A DNA stretch of 64,000 bases from Eucalyptus grandis (lineage: Eukaryota; Streptophyta; Magnoliopsida; Myrtales; Myrtaceae): positions 37,562,192-37,626,191 of the forward strand of contig NC_052616.1 in NCBI RefSeq assembly GCF_016545825.1, read 5' to 3'. The notes below the pieces were generated by a model. It had not been told where the DNA came from. It saw only the letters and a list, made by a program, of their open reading frames with translations, and searched no databases. Shown here piece after piece: positions 21,123-32,520 of the stretch; the first letter of the stretch is position 1, and each line of letters starts with the position of its first letter. The translations under genes and the position numbers were made by a program.

Positions 21123-21408
21123 GAATATGCTCGAAATAATGACAAGATCGAAAGGTAGTAAAACTAAATTTGTCTAGAAATTTCTCCACTCCAATTAGTT
21201 GGATATAGAGGAATATATGTTGACTCCGGTCAGTCCCTAAAACCTGGTATGAACGGGAGGATAAAATCTAGCATATCCAACTCATTGGACCACTAGTCTT
21301 TATTTTCTTTTTTTTTTTGCCAAACTAAAGTTTTATTTGATTTTGGATGTTCTGAGAATATGCTGTGCATGGAAAACATCTCTACCGCTTTTTGGGAGGC
21401 TATAAATA
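21123..21408 (+). promoter_or_regulatory. MIR399 promoter, copy A1: three P1BS-type sites and TATA box
   Basis: Three matches to GNATATNC, the consensus bound by PHR1-type phosphate-starvation MYB factors, lie at 21123-21130 (GAATATGC), 21271-21278 (GCATATCC) and 21356-21363 (GAATATGC). TATAAATA follows at 21401-21408, placing the likely start near 21432, about 60 nt before the hairpin. All four elements are conserved in copy B1. This arrangement fits a phosphate-starvation-induced MIR399 gene. Induction itself is inference. Confidence 0.8.
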
Positions 21409-21487
21409 GATATTGCATCTAACTATGTTCATCGAAGCCAAAAAAAAAAAAATTAGAATTATACAAGCACGTGAAGAATAGAGTGGA

Positions 21488-21622
21488 TGACATGTAAGTG
21501 GTGAATTACTGGGCATTTACTCCTTTGGCAGGTGGTTTATACTCAAATGTTTTCACTGGGAGTGAATGTCATGTAAGCTCACTGCCAAAGGAGATTTGCC
21601 CGGCAATTCACCATTGCAATCT
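21488..21622 (+). ncRNA. MIR399: microRNA399 precursor, copy A1
   Basis: The 3' arm holds the mature sequence at 21583-21603, beginning TGCCAAAGGAGATTTGCC and ending CGG, which matches the classic miR399 family as I know it. The 5' arm (about 21511-21531, GGGCATTTACTCCTTTGGC) is the passenger strand. The outer stem GGTGAATT...AATTCACC extends the pairing, with a loop of roughly 50 nt. miR399 is a phloem-mobile signal made under phosphate starvation that represses PHO2 (UBC24) mRNA, releasing phosphate uptake and transport. The hairpin is nearly identical to copy B1, so the duplication is recent. Confidence 0.95.
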
Positions 21623-22429
21623 TCTACAATTATGGGATGTTTCATTTTAAGTTTTTTTATGGCACTCTATTTATGATATTTTACTTATTTTTTCATTATA
21701 TAATTTTATCTACCTACTTTAGATAAGATTATTTAGTGATGATAGCGGTCCTTTGGACTTCTCTAGCATATGTTCCTGACTTTTACTCGTATTCTTGCGT
21801 ATAATAATTATAAAAATATTATATCGATAAAGTCCCACGATTCTTCATTAATAGAGATGTATATGCACTTGTAGCGTTTAACATGAAATGCGACAACCAC
21901 TATTATTGCCTTGGATCTTAAAAAATTGCAAGACATTAAGCAATTATTACATTTCATATTTTTTTTCAGATATAAAAATAATCTTTTCTTTTTTACCAAA
22001 AAAAATAAATAATCTTTTCTTGGTTCATTTTGGCAATAGGGCTAGTGGGCTTTGAGCCCAACTAGACAATACCTTAGTTTTGCTAGCTTGTCATGTCACA
22101 GTTGCAACGAAATATGCATGTTAACCCTTTCAGGTGGCAGTCCTCAAGCACATGAGCAAAGAGAGATTAGTGACGGCCTGATGGTTGTGGAGGCTAAAGA
22201 CAACCGACAGGCATAGAGGCATTGTGACAAGGCGATTTGACCAGTGGTTATTTTCAGTGAAATTTTTTGTGATTAAAGTCCACAATTCATGTCGATTTCA
22301 AAAACCATACTTGAACTAAAACATTTTTATTATGATAATATTGTGATTCGCATCACCATCATGAATTTATTATTTGAATTTATAACCACAAATCCCTAAC
22401 ACTCCTCACATTCAAACATAACCATCGAA

Positions 22430-22990
22430 AAACCTTGTCATCCTCTTGGATGTCACGACCAAAATCAACACTATCATCATTACTATGTTTGGAAAAGTTC
22501 TCCATTATTTTCCATTTCTTGATTATAGTTAGAAAACATTTTCAATTTATTTTCTTTATATATTTTACCTTTTTTCCCTTTTTACGTATAAAATTGCGAA
22601 GTCTATTCTCCTTAATCATTTTGGAGACCTTGTTCACATGGGAAAAGAAAAATATGATATAATGTTGTTGTCATATCTGAAAGTAAAGGTTCTCGTCAAT
22701 GCCATATAGAGTTGGTCATCGCATTCCCACTGTAAAGTTAGTTCAAGGGATTTTTCTTTATCTCTAACTTTAACATTAGGTATGAAATGCCATGGGATTG
22801 TTCCCATGCATATCATGCCTCCAAAATGACATATATAAGGCATTAAATATACAAGTGAAACCAACCAGAACAACTATTTTTTTTTTCAGGATTCATGAGA
22901 TTTTGGAGAATTTTATCTTGAAGACACATGGTAACTATAATTTAGCTAATGAAAATTTTGATCTTGACCCAAATTATGAACCCATCAATA
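22430..22990 (-). pseudogene. Unidentified repeated coding segment (R2 copy)
   Basis: A 79-codon minus-strand frame (22873-22634) contains HFGGMICMGTIPWHFIPN and RDKEKSLELTLQWECDDQLY. The same frame is kept in R5 (41120-40938), and diverged relics are in R1 and R4. Further upstream on this strand every frame is closed by stops. It looks like a single exon of an old gene, amplified with the array. I do not recognise the protein. Confidence 0.35.
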
Positions 22991-24739
22991 AATGAATGAA
23001 ATGTTCTGAGCATACATGACTACTTTAATAAACTTGAAGTTGTAAGGTTTGTTGTATTATTGAATCTATACCTATTTTTGCCAGTCTAATAATTCTATAA
23101 TATTCCTTGCTAGTTTGTAATATGCTTTGTTGGCCATATTGGTGATGAAAAAAGTACGTGGGCTACTTTACCAAAAAAAAAAAAAAAGTACGTGGGTTAG
23201 GTTTTTCTAATGTGTTTTAATAACTTTATTTAATAATTTTTTAAAGTGGGTTCTATTTCTCTAACTCTTAAGGTTAGAAATGTCTTTAAATTTGAATGTT
23301 GACCACGCCTAATTGTGTAGAAAACAAACTCAAGTAAGGCAAGATTTTTATTTTTGACACAAATCCGTTTATGTAAAAATCTAACTCTGTTAATTACATG
23401 CCGTACCTTGTAAATAGGTCATGTTGAGAATTGCTGGTTTACCATCTAACATAAAGTCATGAGAATATACGATATCATGGTATTAAGTCATTGATACCAT
23501 ATATTCATCTTTGTTCTTTTCTCTCTATTTTTCTTGTTGCCGACGTAGTTTCAAGACAGGTCTGAAACTAATCATCCGCGGGGAAGTTGAAAGTCGCACT
23601 CGAAGACCGCGGCGCACGTGGCATGGGGGCACGAGAAGCACATGCGAAATTGTTAATCTTTTGCTAACGTGCTTAAAAGTTGACCATTAGTCAGAGATGG
23701 TGTTTCTCAATTAGAATCATACAAAAAAAGGAGATTTTTGCTCATTTATCATCCTGCCCTCGAGAATTAGCAAGATGTCACGCCGACCACGACCTACTAC
23801 AAAAACAAAGAGTGTTTTCTTCAACCTTAATTAATTCAAAACACCCAACATTGCTTGGCCTCCAAAAAATATAATTTTTTTTTAAAGAAAACGTAAATTA
23901 TTGCATTAGGTCTACTAAATTACGCAGCACTGGCATAATTTCCTCTTTCTAAATTTTCCTGTATTCCGTTTAAATGGTCTCGTTTGACTACTATGTCCTA
24001 ACTACCTTTGTTCTAATTGAATTAAGATTAAAAAAAAATTATAGTGTCATATGTTTCCTAGAAATTCCCAAGGCAAAATGTTCAAAGTAGGCCGATACTC
24101 AAGCAGAACAAATATGAATGAACATAATAGAATAGGTGAAAGGAAAAAAGAAAAATCCGTATAAATGATCAATGTTGTATATTAAGTCCACGATCTTGCG
24201 CTCTCAATGATCAATGTTGTCCAAATCCTTTGCTCTTGAGGCAAATCCAAATGAATTTTGCTCAGAACCCTTTTTGTGGGTGTGATGTACAAGCAACAAG
24301 TTGTTGCATTTAAGGGTCAATTTTGCGAAATTGGGTGGTGCTTTCATCTAAGCCTAGAGATGTACTCGTCAATATGGAAATGGGACCTGCAGTTCGTGTC
24401 GACGTCTTTTTCCATTACTCATTATTAGGAAGTATATATGTCGGATTATATGTTTTCTCCGATAGCTTTATTGGTAAATTGTCGCATTGTCTTTTATGAG
24501 GTTACGAATTCATAGCATATAGTGTAATCAATGTTAAAACGAAAGAAAAAAAAATTAAAAGGACAAATGAAATTGAAACATTTAGATGAAGACTCAAGAC
24601 CAAATCAAAGTATACACAACCGTGTGAACACTTAGATTGAGTCTTCAGTAATATATCAAGACAATTGTATAGTTATGAAAGATTTTTTTTTTTTTAAAGA
24701 CGAGGAAACTCAAAAAGTAATTAAATGCACGAATGGATG

Positions 24740-25090
24740 GGATGATAGAGTATGGAAATAATAATAATAATAAGGACAACACAAGTTTTGGCAGATCCAC
24801 GAACTACAAGATCCGGAGCATGTTTTGATGTCCAAATTGACATCTCTTTAAAAACGTGCTTATGGTTGCCAAAAAGTGTTTAGATTCACTTCCAACCACT
24901 AGGAAGGAAACCACTTGCTTATGAGGAGACTCATGGCCATATCACCGGCAATAGCGATTGTAGAAACTCTGCATAGCTTCTCAAAAGTTCCTTTAACAAA
25001 TCGGTACACATTCTCCTATCACCAGATACACCAGTTAGAATAACAAAATCGGACTTGACTTTCACCAAAGAATATAATCAACTCCTGAAC
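24740..25090 (-). pseudogene. Unidentified gene fragment (R2 copy)
   Basis: The minus strand reads SDFVILTGVSGDRRMC then TDLLKELLRSYAEFLQS before a stop, and another frame carries relics of the continuation. The R5 copy (45240-44880) has the same content with different breaks. The residue pattern looks like real protein, but I cannot name the family. Confidence 0.35.
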
Positions 25091-25967
25091 ACCACATGAT
25101 GATACTTTTCATTTTCTTTTTACATGGTGACTGAATGATTGACGGGTCTTGAGCAAGATGAAGTAGAAGACAACTTTGAAGTAATTTGGCCATTTTAATT
25201 TGTATGGTGTTTTTTTTTTTTTTTGTCCTTTTCTCTTTTCAAATTTCATCAAAATTTTGTTCCAAGGCCAAACAAGTGGTCAACAGTCAAATAGATCTTT
25301 TTTGTCCAATCAATTCATTTTTCCGTAACTTACTATTAAGATACAACAAATTGCTAACAGTATCCAACGAATAGGTGAAGTTATATTATTTGAAACAAGA
25401 ATCAGAGTCCTACTATACTTTACCCCTTGCAAAGAATGAGTTCTCTCTCATGAGGCGGTTACCTAAAGGAGCTCACTACAAGTAAATTATATTGAAGGCA
25501 AATGGATTAAGATTATCATATGGCACAAAATCTGTATAATTTTTTTTTGGGAAGCCCCCCTCGGACGGTTAATTAATTTATAAGAAAATAGCAACTTATA
25601 TCAATGCTTTTCATTTTCAGTCATGTTACTTCATACAATTTCTAGTGGCCTTCCGTGAAGATTTTTGCCGAAAGTTGCACTAGAGTCAAGTAAAAAGATC
25701 GTAATATTTCGATAAGGATATAATTAGATGATCACAAATGGATATGAAAAAGCGACTTTCATTTAAAGTCTTCTATTTTTCTATGATGTATTGCATTCAC
25801 AAAAAGGGGTATTTGATTCTTTTCTTCATGGAAAAAATGAAATAATAGTAAAATGTTCTAATTGTAATTTTAGGAAGTCACATCATTTCTCATTTAAAGT
25901 TACCTTAAGAGCCACACTCAAAGCTTTGATTTGGCATTAGTTTCATTAAGTTTGAAATTCCTTAGGG

Positions 25968-27226
25968 TATTCAAAGGGAAAAGTGCCAAAAATTCTAAAC
26001 CTTTTGTTTTTGTGCCAAAAAGTCTTAAACCTTTTTTGGTGCAAATTTAATCCTAAACCTTTTTATCTAGTGTCGATTCAGTCCTTTCCGGCCAATTTTG
26101 GCGGTTTTTTGATTGGACGCCGGCGGCCGACATGGCTTAATCGATGCCGACGTTGAAATTTTTAATAATATTTTAATATTTTTGAATTTTTGAATTCTTT
26201 TTCTTTATTCTTTATTCATTTTTCATTTTTCATTTTTATTTTTCTTCTCTCCTCCTCCCTCCCCACTGGGGCCGAACCACGGCGACCGGCCAAGTGACGG
26301 CCGACGAGGCTCGCCGACCACCTTGCCGGTGCCCGCGAGGGTGGCCTTACGTTGGGCGGCGAGGCTCGCCCTCGCCCGGATCCTGGTGAGGGTCAAGCCT
26401 CGCCGCGCCGCCAGCAGCGATTTGGCGAGGTCAAGCCTCCGGCCATGGGCGAGGCTCGACCCTCGCCGAGATCGATGCAAGGCGGCCTCTCGCCCATGGC
26501 CAGCAAGGCTCGACCTCGCCAACGCCACCGGGCTGCGATTCGGCGAAGTCGACCCTCGCCAAATCCGGCGCGAGGCGGCCTCCCGCCGGGCTGGCTCCAA
26601 TGCGGGCGAGATGTGATGTAAGGGAGACGGGATCCTCTGCGCATGGCTCCAACACCAAGGGGAGATGTTCCCGCCCATGGCCAGAGTGGCTCACCCTCAC
26701 CGAATCTGGCGAGGTCGAGCCTTGCCGGCCATGGGCAAAGCTTGATCCTCGCCGAGAGACGGCAAGGGCAAGCCTCACTAGCCTTATGGGAGGCTGCCTC
26801 TCGCTGGATTTGGCGAGGGTCGAGCCTCGCCCATGGCCGACGAGGCTCGAGCTCATTGAATTGCAACTTGGGTGGCATCGGCGAGGCCACCTCGCCTGGG
26901 CGAGGCCGCCCTCGCGGCCAGGCGAGGTGGCCGGCGAGCCTCGTCGGCCGTCACCTAGCTAGTCGCCATGGTTTGGCCAACGGCGGAGGGAGGAGGAGAG
27001 AAGAAAAAATAAAAATGAAAATGAAAAATGAAAAATGAAAAAGAAAAAGAAAAAGAATAAAAAAATTCAAAAATATTAAATATTATTAAAATTGTCCATC
27101 ATCGATTGGGCCATGTCAACCGGTACCAACGCCCCCCAACAAAATCGGACCAAAATTAGCTGGAAAGAACGAATCGACACTAAGTAAAAAGGTTTATGAC
27201 TTTTTGGCACTTTTCCCTATTCAAAG
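25968..27226. mobile_element. Non-autonomous Mutator-like element with 9-bp TSD (block A only)
   Basis: The element is 25977-27217, flanked by TATTCAAAG at 25968-25976 and 27218-27226. Its ends are inverted repeats: GGAAAAGTGCCAAAAA at the left and TTTTTGGCACTTTTCCC at the right, with nearby TCCTAAACCTTTT subterminal motifs. The interior (26250-26960) is very GC-rich and built from GGCGAGGCTCG-like units. The equivalent point in block B (about 46274) is an uninterrupted GGGTATTCAAAAG, an empty site. No transposase is encoded. The long overlapping open frames on both strands follow from base composition. Confidence 0.9.
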
Positions 27227-27784
27227 AGGGTTTGCTCGGGAGCGAAGTCTTATTAATGCAAGTGGAAGGCAATTTGCATGCATCTGTATAGATTAGTAGA
27301 GTCAACAGGTTTATATATCTTGCATTAGGAAAATAAAATACAAGTTCTACATATATATACTTTTTGGAAAGCTTGGAGCATACGTCGTCAATGTAAGTCT
27401 GTCTTTACAAATCATTCATCATTGATTTGAGAGTTTAAGCTTCCCGATCTCTCACTAAACATTAAATTAAGGGTGGGTCAGAAAATAATTTTTATACTTA
27501 AAACGTTTGCCTTGTTACTCTACTCTTCTTGATGTGTCGACAAATTTCACTGTTCAAAATGAAATTGTGGCATAACCTAATTGAAAGCATGTTAAAGTAC
27601 CTCCAACGCAAGTGAATACGTAAAATTCACATTTGTCACATAAACATAGAACGAAGTTACGAGGCATGTAACAGTTGATAATCACCCTACGTACCTGGTG
27701 CAGCATCTACGTCTCAAAGTTGCCATTTGGAAATGACAAATGCCTTGTCAATGCCTTTGCTGAGCTCTGAGTAGATATGTATAT

Positions 27785-27905
27785 TCAGTGCAAGTGAATG
27801 GCAGGGCAATTCTCCTTTGGCGGAAGCAAGAACAGCATTAACATTTGCATGCATGCCAATGCAGTTCTCTCCTGCCAAAGGAGAATCACGCTGTTATTCA
27901 CCGTC
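27785..27905 (+). ncRNA. MIR399: microRNA399-like precursor, copy A2 (variant 3' half)
   Basis: The 3' arm at 27873-27893 begins TGCCAAAGGAGA, the invariant miR399 5' half, and ends ATCACGCTG, which departs from the usual (A/G/T)TTGCCC(T/G)G ending. The 5' arm (about 27805-27825) is GGGCAATTCTCCTTTGGCGG. The outer stem GTGAATGGCAG...CTGTTATTCAC pairs well around a loop of about 45 nt. A GNATATNC match, GTATATTC, lies at 27779-27786, but I see no convincing TATA box close upstream. The seed is intact, so it may still regulate PHO2-like targets, with altered 3' pairing. Confidence 0.85.
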
Positions 27906-28398
27906 ACATTCCGCACCGCTCCTTCACATGGCCATGCCTGAGTCGTCACATTGATGATCAAGCCTGTATTTATTTCACCAAATTCGGCACAATGCCGGGT
28001 ATATGCCAGAGGAAGAGATGTTATATGCCAGAGCACAATTCTTGCCTAAGGTTCTTCCTTCTGGTAAAGAACGCATGGTCCCGACCTTTATATTCTTCAA
28101 CCTACGTCTCTATCACTACTTCAGCCAACTTGCTTCCAAGAGTGTGCCCTTCTTTAAATGTTATGGTTTGAGCCTCAAACCTACGTCGAATTAAGAGCAC
28201 GTACAACCAATTATCAACGCCCTAAAGAAATATATGTTTCCTCATTTAACAGAGAAGGAAAACATGCATGTGCCTCCTCACACATTGCAAGATCAAATCC
28301 GAAGGACAACTAAATCAATCCAGATAAGCAAAAGCAGGACCCATGCGAAACATCAATCGACACTCGCCGGTTCAATTGGACTAAGAAAGGGCTGACAT

Positions 28399-28720
28399 TC
28401 AATTGTGGAGATAGAGATCTTCAAGCGAGCCATAGGAGGCACCAGTGTCACTGCGGTGGCTGACTAAGCTCGACTCAGCCACTGAAGACTGGAGGAAACC
28501 ACCGAGTGCAACTATGTTTTGGGAAGATACAAGCTGAGTTGGGACTCGGGAGGCGCGTTTACAAAGGGGGGAGAGAGAGAGAGAGAGAGAGAGAGAAGGT
28601 AGAAGACAACGAATTTGCACGGCGAACTTAGGGTTTGAAAACTCAAAGTTAGTAGGTAAAGTGATTCGGTTCGGTTACTGAACAATTTTATGATCCAACT
28701 TGAAATTATCCGAATTTTCC
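28399..28720 (-). pseudogene. Exon-like frame with telo-box leader (R2 copy), minus strand
   Basis: The frame 28620-28399 reads CKRASRVPTQLVSSQN, IVALGGFLQSSVAESSLVSH and GASYGSLEDLYLHN, then TGA. R5 has the same frame with few changes (47695-47462). On this strand the upstream leader carries AAACCCTA, a telo-box common in promoters or leaders of plant housekeeping genes, and then a CT repeat. The composition (Ser/Arg-rich, short) suggests the first exon of an organelle-targeted small protein, but this is a guess. No continuation is found, so it is probably a gene fragment. Confidence 0.4.
28565..28596. repeat. (GA)n microsatellite
   Basis: A run of GA dinucleotides within the leader of the minus-strand exon-like frame. 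It is much shorter in the block B copy (about 47636-47645). Confidence 0.85.
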
Positions 28721-29237
28721 AGGTTGACTCACTTAGGCTAGGTGGAGCCTTTTTGATAGCCTTTGTTTAAGGTCAGCAACAAAGCTGTGCAATTAAGTGT
28801 GTAAATATGTTATATATGACAAAAGAGAGACAACTAAAGGAAAAAGTGCACCCTACAATCAAATCCTAAACATTTTCAAAGGATCAATTATGCCCCATGC
28901 CTTTTTCAGGGCTAATTATGCCCTTATAATAAATGGCACCTAAAATTACCTATGCGTTTTTGAAAATTTGCCAATATCGCATCTTTAAATTGCATTTTGC
29001 AACATAAGTTTTAGGAGTTGATTACACTTTTAAGTAAAATTTGAAAACTTAATTGATTGGATTTTATATATAATGTTTAGAATTTGTGGTGCAATTTTTC
29101 CAAAACCTATATAGGTTACAGCTATAATATACAATTTTTTTTTGTATTTACATATGATTCTAAGAAGACATAGTTATAGCCCAAGACCTCAAACTTGTCA
29201 ACTTCGTGAATGGAAAATACACTTGGCGTTTATCTAT

Positions 29238-29290
<53 letters not shown>

Positions 29291-30686
29291 AACATTATGT
29301 GGCTGTTAATATTGTGATAGAACAATCTCAACATAAGACAAATCATTTTTCTTGGTGCCACATCAAAAATAAAAATAAAAAATAAATTACCTAAAAACCT
29401 AGAGCTGCATCACTGCCTCAACCCCTCTTCCCCCAAAAAAATCCATGGTGACAAGTAATGTGAAATGCATCATACATAATTAGATAGTATCTTGTTGGGT
29501 GTAATTGAACATTTAAATTGTGAAAATGGATGAGAGAGATGATAGAAAGAATGATAGTTTTGTTGGTTAGCCTTGTAAATGTGACATCTTGATTTTCAAG
29601 TTTTGATTTCGATTGGATAAGTTGGGCCTTTCATCGACGCGCCTATAGTGTTTTTTTCTTTGAGATGGCTACTCATGAGATAACTAGCCTATCGATGAAG
29701 CCGTTAAGGGGTTTTAACGCAATAGACTTGAGAATTCGATTAGGAATCGACTGCCGACCGTGTTAGTCTATAAGGGTCATTACGACACAATTAAAAATCG
29801 ATCAAAGACTGAAGATAGATCGATTCAACCGAGATGTGTGATCAAAGTGTGGGTGATTCCACCGATTGTAAAATTCTCGTCAATTGACACTAGACAGATT
29901 TTCTGACCGTTTTGGATATCCTGTTCGTATTTGAAATCTTGAGATTTTCACGACCACCGAGAGTCACCAATGTGTCGAAGAAGTACATGTGGTTCAAGAA
30001 AATTGACCACGGGTTAATTGCACCAAAAATTTATAAAAACTACCCGGTAGGTTAGGTCAAGCTAAAATCGAAGCGATTGAACTTAACTATGAATTTGAAT
30101 CCGATTTCAGAAATTGAAAGTTTTGCCATGCCTCGAGTCATTTTAGGAACGTCGACTCATCTTTCGAGGAATTTGAATCCTTATTAGGTTAGGTCACGCT
30201 AAAATCGTGCTTGATTAAAATTAACCACAAATTTGAATTCGATTTCAGAATTTGAAAGTTCTGCCATGCTCTGAGTCATTTTAGAAATGTCAACTCATCT
30301 TGCAAGGAATTTTTACGGAAATTCGGTTTGGCCAAATTGAAGAGATTTTGGCCTCCTAAGTGAGCTATAGGTGAGAGGAAATTGTAGAAATGGTGTGAGC
30401 TTTTTCTTCAACAAAATTGGACATCAATTGAAGAGATTTGTTAAGAAATCAGATTTTGGGAAAAAAGGAAATGGAATTCGAAATTGAGGGAAATTGCCAT
30501 TTTTGCTATCCAAGACTTGTTATTTGGGAGAATTATGGTGCAAGAAAGCAAGTGAGGACCAAGCATTTTACATGAAAATTTGTGGGACCAAGAAGTGCTG
30601 AATTCAAGATATTTTCTTTTACTTTTAGCCTGACTTTCATTTCCCTCATGTGTTTCCCCCATCTGACCACCCTACCCCTTCGGCCG

Positions 30687-30688
<2 letters not shown>

Positions 30689-30768
<80 letters not shown>
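30689..30768. repeat. (TA)n-(TC)n microsatellite in the solo LTR
   Basis: A compound dinucleotide repeat at the position of the CT-rich leader seen in all family-D LTRs. The open frames on both strands across it are low-complexity artefacts. Confidence 0.9.
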
Positions 30769-30770
<2 letters not shown>

Positions 30771-31974
30771 CACACGTTTTCCCCTCTAGCCGACAAACCC
30801 CTTGCTCTCTTATCCATATCTCTCTCCCGGCCGACATCCCTTTCTCTCTCTCCTCCCTCCCCCACTCATGACGCTTCCTTCTCTTCCACTCTCATGTCAC
30901 GCGTTCTCCCTCACACCTACGGCTCCACCATCGGTTGTCTTCTTTGGTCAATCTCCTCAGCAAATCTCTCGCGGTTGACTCTCCACCGTGGCCCATCTTC
31001 ACCACCCGAAGCCGCTCCATCATCCGCCCGTTTAACAGCTCCATTTTTAGCCCACGTTCAGCTTCATCTTCTGTTGCGTGCCCATCCACCACCAGCGGAA
31101 CCACCGGAGCCTAGTAGTCATCCGTTCTAGCCTCGCTCAGCCCACGATCCAGCTTTAAAACAAGCAGAAACCAGCCTGTCAAGCCGAGGTGAACAACCTC
31201 TTATAGTCCGTCCAGCAATCGTGGGCCTTGTGTGGCCGATTTCGGGCCCGTTACGACCCCGCTCGGTGCTGCCACTTTGGAGTTTTTGCCCGTCTCCTCG
31301 CCGCCTTCGTTGTGGTTCAATCGGTTTGTTAATCAAGTGAGTTTAACTCACTAATCCCTGCTTAGTAAGTTAATGACGCTAATGGTTGATTAATTTAAGT
31401 TAAGTATGGATTAGGTGAATAGTTATAATAAATTAGCAATTTAATTAACCGTTATTGCGTGTTAGGTGGTTAGATTAGTGTAATTAGCAAGAAAATAGGC
31501 CGTAGTATTTATTTAGACAAGTTCGGGAAATTTTATGGGCCCGTCTTGGTATTTAATTAGGTTTTTCCGGCCTAAGTGTGCATTTTTTATATTTATTAGT
31601 ATTTAATAATTAATTTTTGTAGTTAATTATTTCATTATTATTTTCTGAAAATTAGATCGGGATAGCGAGTGATCGGAATTTTATGCTAATCGCAAAGGGT
31701 GTTATTTGTTTAATTAATTGAGTATAATTTTGTGCAATTCGAGTGTGATTTGTAATATTGGGATTAATACCCAAAATTTATTATTTCGGTAATTAATTAG
31801 AAAATTATTGAGTGTCGGTTTACAATGCCAAAAATGTCTTTATTGACTATATAATTGGTGGGATTTATTAAAATAAAGATATTATATTTTTGGCTAAGGC
31901 CTACTATGTACCGACACACGATTATTTTACCAGGTATTAGTGAAATGGATAGTGGATGAGTATAATATCCATAA

Positions 31975-32128
31975 ATCAGCTTCGGTGAGCACAAATCAGC
32001 TTAGGCGAGCTATACTACCTATATCAGCTTTGGCAAGCTATACTATCTATCTATATTAGCTTCAGTGAGCTATACTATCTATCTTTACCAGCTTTAGCGA
32101 GCATTCTTTCATATCAGCTTAGGTGAGT
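31975..32128 (+). repeat. Tandem repeat of ATCAGCTTNGGNGAGC units in the solo LTR
   Basis: Six or so imperfect units combine (T)ATCAGCTT(C/T)(G/A)G(T/C/G)(G/A)AGC with TATACTATCTAT spacers. They stand where the 55-bp repeat stands in the LTRs at 54.8 and 63.4 kb, so the repeat type was replaced while the position was kept. Confidence 0.8.
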
Positions 32129-32332
32129 AGTGATCATTTCAATGAAACGACTAGATAGATAATATTGGGTGATAGATAGTATTGAAATGGTTGACCGAGA
32201 GACGGTCTTGATAATATGGAATCAACTAGGCCGAATGATCGATGGTTCGATCTAATTGGATGAACTGGTTGTGGAAATGAGTGATCAAAATGATTGAATT
32301 GTACCGACTTGTAGGAAAGGACTGAAGCCAAG

Positions 32333-32520
32333 GTAAGTCCTCTCACTCGTGTTTGTGTTTAGGCAGCCCTTGGGGCATATTTCCTTCCTAGTCGGGTTTT
32401 AGGGGGTGAACTTGCTGAGACGTCGTCTCACCCAGTTGTTGGATAACATTTTCAGGTTCTTAGATGGCGAATCCCCCTAAGCATCATAGTCGTCCTATGG
32501 GGTTGCGAGCGGGTTTCTAG
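32333..32520 (+). pseudogene. LTR intron-like segment and truncated small ORF (solo LTR copy)
   Basis: A consensus donor AAGGTAAGT has its GT at 32333. The acceptor is TTCTTAG ending at 32463 (or TTTTCAG at 32455), giving a segment of about 131 nt. The ATG at 32464 follows the acceptor directly, as at 55368. The frame MANPPKHHSRPMGLRAGF ends after 18 codons, so the domain found in other LTRs is lost by frameshift or deletion. Only the N-terminal Met-Ala and proline-rich start is comparable. Confidence 0.5.

Larger units (their letters stand above)
18734..22009 (+). repeat. Array unit R1 (block A, first half)
   Basis: This unit matches 36726-40312 almost colinearly, including the 5' GGCATAGAGGCACCGCGACAAGGCGATTTGG segment, the relic coding segment (19300-19860), CACGTG-containing DNA near 20500, and the MIR399 promoter and hairpin (21.1-21.6 kb). 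Its first half is also related, more distantly, to 22010-23720, so R1 and R2 arose from an older tandem duplication. Outside the miR399 gene I see no intact coding gene. Confidence 0.85.
22010..28737 (+). repeat. Array unit R2 (block A, second half)
   Basis: This unit matches 40313-47787 colinearly apart from indels. It has a Mutator-like element at 25977-27217 that R5 lacks. It lacks the ACA fragment and the DUF1685 gene segment that R5 has, and it keeps about 350 bp (22950-23340) that R5 has deleted. It contains a relic coding segment (22.4-23.0 kb), an unidentified gene fragment (24.75-25.09 kb), the A2 miR399 hairpin (27.79-27.90 kb) and an exon-like frame (28.4-28.6 kb). The remaining DNA is AT-rich with no gene I can support. 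Confidence 0.85.

Noticed and set aside
26223..26962. Long overlapping open frames on both strands
   Set aside because: They sit in the GC-rich repeat interior of a Mutator-like element, where stop codons are rare by composition. There are no domains and no promoter.
28000..28007. GNATATNC matches downstream of the A2 and B2 hairpins as promoter elements
   Set aside because: They lie after the hairpin. An 8-bp degenerate motif is expected by chance in AT-rich DNA.
30582..31130. 182-codon frame and antisense frames over TA/TC repeats
   Set aside because: Low-complexity translation of a microsatellite and CT-rich LTR leader. The same applies to 116-448, 53543-54091 and 62107-62587.
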